The notes under the pieces are model-generated. The model made no database searches. It was not told where the DNA came from and was given only the letters and a program-made list of their open reading frames with translations. Shown piece by piece: positions 18,955 to 27,445 of a stretch of DNA of 64,000 bases. The stretch comes from Halodesulfovibrio sp. MK-HDV (GTDB taxonomy: Bacteria > Desulfobacterota > Desulfovibrionia > Desulfovibrionales > Desulfovibrionaceae). Made by a program: the position numbers and the translations under genes. The stretch's first letter is position 1, and every line of letters starts with the position of its first letter. Location: contig NZ_WYDS01000011.1 of assembly GCF_009914765.1 (NCBI RefSeq), positions 78,928-142,927 of the forward strand, in the 5' to 3' direction.

Positions 18955-20201
18955 TGCTTAACAGGCTCCTCAAGTTTGACCAAAGCTCTACGCTTCAACA
19001 ATAGGTCTGTGTCGTCAATCAATTTAAATTCGCCATTCTCTAACACGGTATAATACACCATATCCAAGCCCTGATGATCTTTAGGCGTAAACGCCACAGA
19101 TGCATAACCGCCAAGCGGAAATTCCTCCATGGATTCTAGCGCATTCATAAAACTTTCACGGGTCAAATTTCTTCCTGCTCTACGCAGTCCCTCAACCAAT
19201 ACCCGTGCATTCAGGTAGCCCTCAAGACCAACCGCATTAGGAACGTCGTCCGGATAAAATTCATTCAAATGACGTACATAATCGTCCGCAATCCCCATCA
19301 GGTCTCGAACCTGAGGTGCAGACGGAGGAGGAACAACTTGTGAAACAAGCACCTCTCCCTTTATGTCGTCCGGCAGACGTCTGGCAAGCTCTTCCGCACC
19401 AACAAAAGACAAATTAAAAAACGCGGCGTCCAGCCCGAGAGCGTCCGCTTTTTTTATAAATTCTGCACATGGCTCGTACGTACCGACAAGCACAACAGCA
19501 TCCGGTTGAGCACCGACTATACGCTGTAACGCTTCATCAATATCAATTCCGCCACGAACATATGAGCCACGCGCAACAGGCGCAAGCCCTACTTCACGCA
19601 AAGCAAGCTCAGTCCCCATAAGACCGTCAAATCCATACGCATCGTATTGATAAAAAACTGCAACGCGCTTGTACTTCATACGAGACACAAGCAAATCAAC
19701 AGCGGCTTTTGTTTCCTGATAGTAGGATGCGCGAATATTAAAGACATATGGATTGAAAGGCACACGCAAGGCATTGGCACCTGTAAAGGCTCCAACTAGC
19801 GGTATTTTGGCATCTTCTATCAAAGGTAAGACACGTACAGTGGTAGGGGTTCCTACAAAACCGAAGAGAGAAAAGACGTTGCCGCTACTAATAAGCTGAT
19901 GTGTATTAGCAAGGCATCTGGTCGGGTCATACCCGTCATTGATGGCCTGCAACGTGATGAGCCGGCCGTGTACGCCCCCAAGAGCGTTGACATTGCGTAA
20001 ATAGCTTAACGCACCACGCAAGGTTTGCGTGCCCAGGTAACTAGCGTGCCCCTCGAGGGCAAGCGAGGAACCAAGGGTGATTTCAGTGGAAGAGACACCT
20101 GGCACCATGGCATGCTGTCCAGTTTTTTTCACTTCCGTTTCACATCCCAGCAGTACAAAACAAAGTACTGCCCAAGCCGCAAACTTGAATGCTTCACGCA
20201 T
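18951..20201 (-). CDS. Periplasmic binding lipoprotein, amino-acid/amide ABC type (Peripla_BP_6)
   Basis: This 416-residue protein has an N-terminal lipoprotein signal (FVLLGC, Cys at about residue 20) and the two-lobed type I periplasmic binding fold of LivJ-like proteins, with GVSSTEITLGSS and the region GVHGRLITLQAINDGYDP. No permease or ATPase genes accompany it. Instead it is translationally coupled to a membrane histidine kinase, so it probably presents a ligand to that kinase rather than feeding a transporter. The ligand is unknown. Confidence 0.87.
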   Translation of the reverse strand: MREAFKFAAWAVLCFVLLGCETEVKKTGQHAMVPGVSSTEITLGSSLALEGHASYLGTQTLRGALSYLRNVNALGGVHGRLITLQAINDGYDPTRCLANTHQLISSGNVFSLFGFVGTPTTVRVLPLIEDAKIPLVGAFTGANALRVPFNPYVFNIRASYYQETKAAVDLLVSRMKYKRVAVFYQYDAYGFDGLMGTELALREVGLAPVARGSYVRGGIDIDEALQRIVGAQPDAVVLVGTYEPCAEFIKKADALGLDAAFFNLSFVGAEELARRLPDDIKGEVLVSQVVPPPSAPQVRDLMGIADDYVRHLNEFYPDDVPNAVGLEGYLNARVLVEGLRRAGRNLTRESFMNALESMEEFPLGGYASVAFTPKDHQGLDMVYYTVLENGEFKLIDDTDLLLKRRALVKLEEPVKQ

Positions 20202-20440
20202 ACACTCTCCCTAGAAAAGCAGGAAAAAACAATGGGACCCTTCTTATATGATGTATACTCTCAGGTAGTTATTCGCAAGTTGTTTGTGAATCAAAGCTGA
20301 CTCTTACAGACTTCCTACGTTGACATATACAGTATTTTGCAAATTTTATAACACTTAATAATTTCACGTTTTTGATTGTGCAACCAACTAAAAAGAATGT
20401 AGTTCTTGCGGTAGTGTCATTTTAGCAGTAAGTAGGCTGT

Positions 20441-21316
20441 ATGCAAGAAACAGCAGTTTTCGACCTTTCAATGCTTGATTCTGAAGAAGCAGCATTAGAA
20501 TACCTTCTTTCTTTTTGTTGGCCTTCTGGTGTACGGTTTTGTCCAAGATGTGGACAACACAAACTTTACACTTTGTCGGGGGGTCGCTATCGCTGTGCAA
20601 CTTGCAAATATACATTTCAGGATTTCAGCGGCCGCTGGATTAACAACGGCAGCCTGTCTCCTTCCACATGGCTCCATCTGGCACACATGTTCCTACAGGA
20701 ATACACTGTGCACGAACTGGCACAAGAAGTTAATCTTTCCTACAACGCTGCCTACAAAGCAGTAACAACCATTCGTTTCGCCCTGCTTGCGCACGCAACT
20801 GATGCGCGCCAGCTTCTCGGGCCGGAAACCGGTCTTGGTAAATACATCAACGGAAAGAAACTCACCGGTGCACCGCCACCTAGAGCCAAGGGTGCCATCC
20901 CTGTTTTCGGAATTATGGAACGAAACGGCTGGGTCTTCATTGACCTTGTCAGTGGCATAGAGGCAGAAACTGTCTTCCACTTCAACCATAGCTTCCACCT
21001 TACGCTCTTCCGCGCCGGTAACATTATATACACGGGTAAATACCGTCAGTATGATGCACTTATCCTGTGCGGAGACGATTCCCTGCCGTATGAATACATA
21101 CGAAAATACAATCACGACTTCCCGATTAAAGAAGGCTCCTTCTGGGAATTCGGTCACTCCCGTCTTAAGCGCTTCAAGGGTATCACCCCACAGCGTTTCC
21201 CGCTCTACCTCAAGGAACTTGAGTTCCGCTACAACAATAAAGAGGGCGACATTCTTTCCCTTTTATTGAACCAGTTGTGCGACCTTGTTCCTGACTTTGA
21301 CCCTTTCAAGAAGTAA
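20441..21316 (+). CDS. IS1595-family transposase-like protein, catalytic residues lost
   Basis: The 291-residue protein has the N-terminal zinc ribbon of IS1595/ISXO2 transposases (C34-x2-C37 and C52-x2-C55) and their body, including PVFGIMERNG and the C-terminal RLKRFKGITPQRFPLYLKE. The catalytic sites appear changed. The first Asp motif (usually DETY) reads INGKK, the TDG motif reads YTGKY, and the N-x-x-E-S-F-W motif reads IKEGSFW. No terminal inverted repeats or target duplications were seen. Codon use looks like that of its neighbours. It sits directly upstream of fdhA on the same strand. Best view: a domesticated transposase, perhaps a DNA-binding regulator. The start lacks a strong ribosome binding site. 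Confidence 0.8.
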   Translation: MQETAVFDLSMLDSEEAALEYLLSFCWPSGVRFCPRCGQHKLYTLSGGRYRCATCKYTFQDFSGRWINNGSLSPSTWLHLAHMFLQEYTVHELAQEVNLSYNAAYKAVTTIRFALLAHATDARQLLGPETGLGKYINGKKLTGAPPPRAKGAIPVFGIMERNGWVFIDLVSGIEAETVFHFNHSFHLTLFRAGNIIYTGKYRQYDALILCGDDSLPYEYIRKYNHDFPIKEGSFWEFGHSRLKRFKGITPQRFPLYLKELEFRYNNKEGDILSLLLNQLCDLVPDFDPFKK

Positions 21317-21356
21317 GTAATCACAGTAAAATTTCAACATGTTAGACACTTACGTC

Positions 21357-21405
21357 TCATATGGTGTCAAACTGTGCGTATATATTGTGCCAGACCGTGC
21401 GTAAT
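21357..21405 (+). other. Direct repeats upstream of fdhA, possible operator
   Basis: The gap 21317-21584 holds CTGTGCGTA and CCGTGCGTA, two copies of an 8-of-9 match about 24 bases apart, next to TGTGCCAG. They could be binding sites for a regulator of the formate dehydrogenase genes, such as the transposase-like protein. No strong promoter hexamers were recognised here. Confidence 0.2.
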
Positions 21406-21584
21406 TGATTTTCGTCATATCACAACATACTGATTTTACAGGCTATACACCGTATACCGAGTGCAGTAGACCTTCTAAGTTCGTTTCTTTTGTCGAATGC
21501 TTTCTTTCGTCGCTAATATACCTCCATCATAACGATTACATCGTGTCTCCAACACTGTGATCATTTTGGAAGGGGTTTTTTGTT

Positions 21585-21821
21585 ATGGAACGTAGAAATC
21601 GTTCGCAACACAATGAAGCAAAGTTGCTTCCTTTTTCAGGACTCGGGATATCCTTATCCTGCGTTAGTACGCGTGCAGCGTTGTGTGAACTTACGCCCAT
21701 CCCAACTGGAAAAGTGTCCTCTATTCGACCATTGCTTTCTGAATACATACCGATCTGTAACGGATACGGCTCCGGATTCAGCATGTTAATTGCGCTTGGT
21801 CGTGAAATTAGAGGCCGATGA
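21585..21821 (+). CDS. Small unknown protein upstream of fdhA
   Basis: A 78-residue open frame starts with ATG after an AGGGG ribosome-binding sequence at a slightly long spacing. It ends 25 bases before fdhA on the same strand. I do not recognise the protein. It is mildly basic, with three Cys and a C-terminal stretch that could be a short amphipathic or hydrophobic helix (SGFSMLIALGREI). Position and ribosome binding site suggest a leader gene of the fdh operon. An overlapping frame in another phase (21580-21789) is the alternative, and it may be chance. Confidence 0.4.
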   Translation: MERRNRSQHNEAKLLPFSGLGISLSCVSTRAALCELTPIPTGKVSSIRPLLSEYIPICNGYGSGFSMLIALGREIRGR

Positions 21822-21846
21822 CAACTCTTCATTACTAGGAGGAACA

Positions 21847-24800
21847 ATGACAGTCTCCCGTAGGCAATTCCTCAAGCTTTCTGCAGGCGCTGCCACCGCG
21901 TCTGCATTTGGCGGACTTGGCATTTCTTTAAAGCCAACCGTCGCGAGAGCTGAGCTCCAAAAGCTTAAATGGGCTAAACAGACAACGTCCGTATGTTGTT
22001 ACTGTGCTGTAGGCTGCGGCCTTATTGTACACACGGCTAAAGACGGTGAAGGCCGTGCAATCAACGTAGAAGGCGATCCGGATCATCCGATCAACGAAGG
22101 TTCCCTTTGTGCGAAAGGCGCGTCCATCTGGCAGCTCGCAGAAAATGCAAACCGACCACAAACTCCATTATACCGTGCTCCTAACAGCGGAGAATGGAAG
22201 CCAGTTTCATGGGACTGGGCACTCACTGAAATCGCTAAACGTGTCAAAAAGACTCGTGACAAATCTTTCCAGCTCAAAAACGACAAAGGCGAACAAGTTA
22301 ACCGTACCGAAGCAATCGCTTCTGCGGGCTCAGCAGCTATGGATAACGAAGAGTGCTGGGCATATCAGTCATTACTCAGATCTCTCGGCTTGGTGTACGT
22401 AGAACACCAAGCACGTATCTGACACAGCGCAACTGTAGCGGCTCTGGCAGAGTCGTTTGGACGCGGTGCGATGACAAACCACTGGATCGACCTTAAGAAC
22501 AGTGACTGTGTATTAATCATGGGCAGTAACGCTGCCGAAAACCATCCGATTTCTTTTAAATGGGTGATGAAAGCTAAAGACAAGGGCGCAACACTTATCC
22601 ACGTTGACCCTCGCTTTACCCGTACTTCCGCTAAGTGTGATGTATATGCTCCTATTCGCTCCGGTGCGGATATTCCGTTCCTTGGCGGTCTGGTCAAATA
22701 CATCCTCGATAATAACAAATTCTTCCACGAGTATGTTGTTAACTATACCAACGCATCATTTGTAGTTGGTAAAGACTTTGAATTTAATGACGGTTTATTC
22801 TCCGGCTTCGATCCGAAGAAAAGTTCCTACGACAAGTCAAAATGGGCTTTTGAAATGGATGACAAAGGTGTACCGGTTCGTGATGAATCGCTCAAAAACC
22901 CGCGTTGTGTATTTAACCTGCTTAAAAAGCACTTTGAACGTTATGACGTAGATACCGTCTCCACCGTTACCGGAACTCCTAAAGAAGATATTCTTAAAGT
23001 TTACGAAACATACGCAGCATCCGGTGTTCCAGATAAGTCTGCAACCATCATGTACGCAATGGGCTGGACTCAGCACACTGTCGGCGTTCAGAACATCCGC
23101 ACAATGGCCATGGTGCAGCTCCTCCTTGGCAACATCGGCGTAGCCGGTGGTGGCGTGAACGCCTTGCGTGGTGAATCAAACGTACAGGGTTCCACCGACC
23201 ACTGTCTGCTCGTCCACATTCTGCCTGGCTACCTTGGTACACCTAAGTCCAAATGGTCAGACCTTGCAGCGTACAACAAAAATTGTACTCCTCAGTCTGC
23301 AGACCCTATGTCCGCTAACTGGTGGGGCAACAAGCCTAAGTATGTATCCAGCTTTGTAAAAGCAATGTATCCGGAAGCATCGCCTGAAAAAGGCTACGAA
23401 ATGCTGCCAAAGCTTGATGCACACAAGCAGATGACTGAATACTACTGGCTTTCCATGTTCGAAAAAATGCACAAAGGTCAGTTTGACGGCTTCTTTGCAT
23501 GGGGACAGAACCCTGCCTGCGGTGGCGCAAACGCCAATAAAAACCGCGAAGCAATGGCAGAACTGGACTGGCTTGTTAACGTAAACATCTTTGACAACGA
23601 AACAGCCTCCTTCTGGCGTGGTCCTAAGATGGACCCGAAAGATATTAAGACAGAGGTCTTCTTCCTTCCGTGTGCTGTTTCCATTGAGAAAGAAGGTTCA
23701 GTTACAAACTCTGGTCGCTGGATGCAGTGGCGCTACAGAGGACCTAAGCCATACGGACAGACACTTCCTGACGGTGACATCATCCTTAAACTCACCGACA
23801 GAATTCAGCAGCTCTACAAAACAGAAGGCGGCGCATATCCTGATCCTATCGTAGGTCTTGGCCTTAACGATTGGCAGAACAGCCATGGTCATTTTGACCC
23901 GCATGGTATTGCAAAACTTATCAACGGTTACTTCTTAAAGGATACCGAAGTTAAGGGTAAGCAGTTCAAAAAAGGCCAGCAGGTTCCGAGCTTTGCCTAC
24001 CTTAAAGATGACGGCTCCACCTGTTCCGGTAACTGGCTCTACTGTGGTTCCTACACAGAAAAAGGCAACATGGCTGCCCGCCGTGACAAAACTCAGAATG
24101 GTGCACAGGCAAACATTGGTCTGTACCCTAACTGGGCATGGTGTTGGCCTGTAAACCGTCGTATTCTTTACAACCGCGCATCAGTTGACCTTAACGGTAA
24201 ACCGTATGCACCTAAGAAAGCGGTTATCGAATGGACTGGTGACAAAACCAAATGGCAAGGCGACATTCCTGATGGCGGCTGGAAACCGGGTACAAAGCAC
24301 GCATTTATCATGCGTAAGCACGGCTTCGGTCAGATTTACGGACCGGGACGCGCAGACGGACCATTCCCAGAGCACTATGAACCGCTCGAATGTCCAATTG
24401 CGAAAAACCCATTCTCTTCCCAGCTGCACAACCCTACTGCTTACCAAATTAGCAGTGAGGAAAAAGCAGTTGCCAACCCGCGCTTCCCTTACGTTGGTAC
24501 AACCTACCGCGTAACAGAGCACTGGCAGACTGGTCTTATGACCCGTTATCAGGGTTGGTTGATTGAAACAGAGCCACAGTTGTTCTGTGAAATCAGTGAA
24601 GAACTTGCGAAGAAAGAAAACATTGATAACGGCGAGACGGTTAACGTTTCCAGCCTACGCGGCAAGCTCGAGTGTGTTGCCATCGTTACCAAGCGCATCA
24701 AGCCTTACAAAGTCCATGGTCAGGACGTACATCTCGTTGGCCTGCCTTGGCACTATGGCTGGGTGACACCGAAAAACGGTGGTGATTCTGCAAACCTCCT

Positions 24801-24885
24801 CACACCTTCTGTGGGCGACCCTAACACCGGTATTCCGGAGACTAAGGCGTTCATGGTTAATGTGAGCAAGATAAAGAGAGCGTAA
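21847..24885 (+). CDS. fdhA: Formate dehydrogenase catalytic subunit, selenocysteine-containing
   Basis: The 1012-residue catalytic subunit oxidises formate to CO2 at a Mo/W bis-MGD centre in the periplasm. A Tat signal is present (SRRQFLK, R5-R6; cleavage likely after ARA, residue 35). A [4Fe-4S] site follows (C50/C51, C53, C57 and C88). An in-frame TGA at 22420-22422 encodes Sec192 in the family context HQARI-U-HSATVA, so the gene runs through it. A naive call would split it into 21847-22422 and 22471-24885. The start at 21847 has a strong AGGAGG site. fdhB begins 3 bases after the stop. The two-subunit form matches the soluble FdhAB of Desulfovibrio, where electrons go to cytochrome c3. 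Confidence 0.96.
22440..22454 (+). promoter_or_regulatory. Candidate SECIS hairpin of fdhA
   Basis: Seventeen bases after the UGA a 6-bp stem (22440-22445 with 22449-22454, one G-U pair) closes a GGC loop. Bacterial SECIS elements need a small hairpin within the coding region, with a G at the start of the loop about 16-37 bases from the UGA; here the distance to the loop is 23. Pairing was judged by eye. Confidence 0.55.
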
Positions 24886-24888
24886 GCC

Positions 24889-25599
24889 ATGGCTAAAAAA
24901 TTCCTCGTCGATCTTACACGTTGTACGGCATGTCGTGGTTGTCAGGTAGCGTGTAAGCAATGGAAAAAGCTTCCGGCCGAAGCAACTGTGAACTGGGGCT
25001 CCCACCAGAACCCTAGAGATCTGAGCTTCAACACATTGCGGCTCGTCCGCTTTGAGGAAGTCGTTAATGATGGCAAAGTTGACTGGCTGTTTTTCCCTGA
25101 GCAGTGTCGTCACTGTTACGAGCCGCCTTGTATGGGGCAGGCTGAACTTGATGACGAACGCGCTGTAGTTCAGGATGAAGAAACCGGTGCTGTTATCTTT
25201 ACCGAATATACTAGAAATGTTGATGCTGAAGGCGTTCGCGAATCATGTCCGTACGATATTCCACGTAAGGACCCAGCAACGGGACAGCTCTCTAAATGTG
25301 ACATGTGTATCGACCGTATTCAAAACGGCATGAAGCCGTCCTGCGTTTTATCCTGTCCAACAGGCGCTATGACGTTTGGCGAAGAAGAAGAAATTGATGC
25401 ACTGGCAAAAGAACGACTCGCGGCTGCGCAAAAGCGTTACCCAGAAGCCGTTCTCGGCGATCCGGACGATGTACGCGTGGTCTACCTATTCCAACAGGAC
25501 CCAACCAAGTACTTTGAAAAAGCAATTGCAGCGGCTTCACCAAATATGATGAATCGTAAGCAGATGTTTGCACGTCTGCTCGGCACAACAAAAGCATAA
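24889..25599 (+). CDS. fdhB: Formate dehydrogenase iron-sulfur (beta) subunit
   Basis: The 236-residue electron-transfer subunit carries four [4Fe-4S] clusters. The first Cys group is C12-x2-C15-x2-C18-x3-C22, and further groups lie in CRHCYEPPC, ESCPYDIP, CDMCIDRI and CVLSC. It lacks a signal peptide and a C-terminal membrane anchor, so it is probably exported with the Tat-bearing FdhA as a hitch-hiker, as in related two-subunit enzymes. The usual first Cys group of the second ferredoxin domain is partly replaced (ESCPYDIP), as in Desulfovibrio homologues. The gene is 3 bases after fdhA and is followed by a terminator. Confidence 0.93.
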   Translation: MAKKFLVDLTRCTACRGCQVACKQWKKLPAEATVNWGSHQNPRDLSFNTLRLVRFEEVVNDGKVDWLFFPEQCRHCYEPPCMGQAELDDERAVVQDEETGAVIFTEYTRNVDAEGVRESCPYDIPRKDPATGQLSKCDMCIDRIQNGMKPSCVLSCPTGAMTFGEEEEIDALAKERLAAAQKRYPEAVLGDPDDVRVVYLFQQDPTKYFEKAIAAASPNMMNRKQMFARLLGTTKA

Positions 25600-25620
25600 T
25601 AAGTCGCGATCCTGATACGA

Positions 25621-25653
25621 GGCACGCAGATACCCATCTGCGTGCCTTTTTTT
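25621..25653 (+). terminator. Rho-independent terminator after fdhB
   Basis: A perfect 11-bp stem pairs 25621-25631 with 25636-25646, loop ACCC, followed by seven T. It separates fdhAB from mobB. Confidence 0.9.
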
Positions 25654-25732
25654 ATTTGAAGATAACAATGCTTGATTTTTCCTGAACCGAAGGCGAACAT
25701 ACATTTTTAAACAACGTATTGAGGTTTCCGTC

Positions 25733-26446
25733 ATGAAAGCAGTCAGCATTGTTGGATACAAAAAATCAGGCAAAACTACTCTCACCCGCAAAATTGCAGA
25801 TGCTCTTGAAGCACGCGGCAAAACCGTGACAATTGCAAAGTTCACTCATTCAGGATTAACAAAACCAGATACCGACACTGGCCACTTTATGAAAGATGGC
25901 AGAGCCGTTATCGGTCTCGGTGAAAAAGAGTGCGCAATTCATTGGGGAGAAAAAAAGATGCTTCCTGATATGCTTCCTTTAACACAAGCTGACTATTTGC
26001 TCGTCGAAGGCGGCAAAACATTGAGCTGGTTACCGCGTATTGTTCTTCTTCGTGAACCGGAAGAGCAAGAAGCGCTGGATAGAGGTCTCGCAATCGCATC
26101 CTTTGGAGATCTCAAAGCGACAGGTGTTCCAAGCTTCACGTCTGCAAACTTTGATGAGCTTGTGGATCGCATTGAAGAAAAGTCATTTATGCTTCCAGCA
26201 CTCGACTGTGGAGCCTGTGGTGAAGAAACCTGTGAAGCAATCGCTCAAAAGATTGTTGCAGGCAAAGCCACCATGAAGGCGTGCAAGTCCATCAACAACT
26301 CCGCAATGACGATCACCGTAAACGGCTCACCAGTCGGGTTGAACCCGTTTGTGGAGAACATTATTCGAGGTTCCATTGAAGGAATGCTCGGTTCCTTAAA
26401 GGGATATGCACCGGGCAGCAAAGTAGAAATAAAAATTTCGAAATAA
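25733..26446 (+). CDS. mobB: Molybdopterin-guanine dinucleotide biosynthesis protein MobB fused to a C-terminal Fe-S domain
   Basis: The first ~150 residues are a MobB GTPase: P-loop GYKKSGKTTL at residues 8-17, then the motif TDTGHFMKDG and VEGGK. The protein continues beyond normal MobB with C159-x2-C162-x4-C167-x16-C184 (DCGACGEETC), the pattern of the small four-Cys Fe-S domain found in RnfB and corrinoid proteins. A further ~50 residues follow. The fusion would link pterin-dinucleotide assembly to an Fe-S or redox signal, which is inference. It follows fdhAB after a terminator, with its own terminator behind it. Confidence 0.88.
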   Translation: MKAVSIVGYKKSGKTTLTRKIADALEARGKTVTIAKFTHSGLTKPDTDTGHFMKDGRAVIGLGEKECAIHWGEKKMLPDMLPLTQADYLLVEGGKTLSWLPRIVLLREPEEQEALDRGLAIASFGDLKATGVPSFTSANFDELVDRIEEKSFMLPALDCGACGEETCEAIAQKIVAGKATMKACKSINNSAMTITVNGSPVGLNPFVENIIRGSIEGMLGSLKGYAPGSKVEIKISK

Positions 26447-26453
26447 AATACAT

Positions 26454-26488
26454 GAGCCGATCAGGAATCCCTGATCGGCTCTTTTTTT
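26454..26488 (+). terminator. Rho-independent terminator after mobB
   Basis: A perfect 12-bp stem pairs 26454-26465 with 26470-26481, loop AATC, followed by seven T. The remaining bases to 26658 hold no gene that I can support. Confidence 0.88.
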
Positions 26489-26658
26489 ATTTCTCATGCA
26501 GAAACAGATGGTTCTGCCAAATCTTGAGTCATATACTTTTTGCCAGACACATTTCAAGCAACGTATTGAACTGATGAGACTGGCTGACATTGTTACGCAA
26601 CAGAATGCAGCGTGCCAGAAAGAAACTCACAGTCATCACTCGTGATAACGAACTTTTT

Positions 26659-26991
26659 TTAAAAATCGCTCACCGCATCATCACGGCTTGTATACATTCC
26701 GAACAGCTGGTCATAACCGGATATTTCAAAGACTTCCTGAATGTAATCACGCGCACAGCATACAGCCACTTTCCCACCATTCGGATGAAGCTGCTGATAT
26801 GCCATTACAAGAATGCGAAGGCCTGCACTATTAATGTAATCAAGCTCTTCAAAATCAAATAGCAAGCGTGAGTACCCGCCGCCTATCAATTCTTCCACTT
26901 TGACTTCAAGCTCTTTTGTATGGGAACCATCCAGACGGTTGCTCATGGCGAGAACCGTACAATTGGGTAATTCAATGGTTGATAATGCCAT
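26659..26991 (-). CDS. Anti-sigma-factor antagonist, STAS domain (RsbV-like)
   Basis: This 110-residue protein is a single STAS domain. The phosphorylatable Ser lies in DYINSAGLRIL (about residue 56), as in RsbV/SpoIIAA. In partner switching the unphosphorylated form binds the anti-sigma kinase; phosphorylation releases it and a PP2C phosphatase restores it. It lies 13 bases after the RsbW-like gene, completing an RsbU-RsbW-RsbV-type operon read from 29717 down to 26659. Confidence 0.9.
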   Translation of the reverse strand: MALSTIELPNCTVLAMSNRLDGSHTKELEVKVEELIGGGYSRLLFDFEELDYINSAGLRILVMAYQQLHPNGGKVAVCCARDYIQEVFEISGYDQLFGMYTSRDDAVSDF

Positions 26992-27004
26992 ATCTGGCTC
27001 CTTT

Positions 27005-27445
27005 CTAATGAGTTTCCGGATCTATTTTTGTACAAATAAGAACATAGTTTTTGCCCGCATGGCGATAGTATGTAAACGAATCCATGAGCTTACGTACGAG
27101 GTGAACCCCCATACCTCCCACAGGTTTTCGCCTTTTTTCTATCGGTGTATCCAGCTCTGGTTCCTTTATTTGAGAAATATCAAACGACATTCCGTCATCT
27201 ATTATCTTAGCGTAAAACACGTCCCGTTCAATGCACACAACAACATCCACCTTTGGTTCCTGTGTGTCTGTAAACGCATAATCAAAAATATTACTTATCA
27301 GTTCATCCAATGCGAGAGTGATCTTAAAGACTACAGAAGGCGCAATAGAGCGTTTATCTGCCATTTCATCTATAGCAGATACAAGCTTGATGAATTCATC
27401 ACGGGAATGAATCACCATTCTATAGCAAATACGCCCGTTACTCAT
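27005..27445 (-). CDS. Anti-sigma regulatory factor, serine kinase (RsbW-like)
   Basis: The 146-residue GHKL ATPase has the N box in LALDELISNIFDYA, a G1-like DDGMSFD and G2 in GGMGVHLVRKLMD. Such proteins bind a target (sigma factor or other) and phosphorylate the STAS antagonist. No sigma-factor gene is next to it, so the target is unknown. Its start overlaps the SpoIIE-type phosphatase gene by 8 bases, indicating coupling. Confidence 0.9.
   Translation of the reverse strand: MSNGRICYRMVIHSRDEFIKLVSAIDEMADKRSIAPSVVFKITLALDELISNIFDYAFTDTQEPKVDVVVCIERDVFYAKIIDDGMSFDISQIKEPELDTPIEKRRKPVGGMGVHLVRKLMDSFTYYRHAGKNYVLICTKIDPETH

Noticed and set aside
20202..21585. Intact insertion sequence around the transposase-like gene
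   Set aside because: No terminal inverted repeats or target duplications were found and the catalytic motifs look lost.
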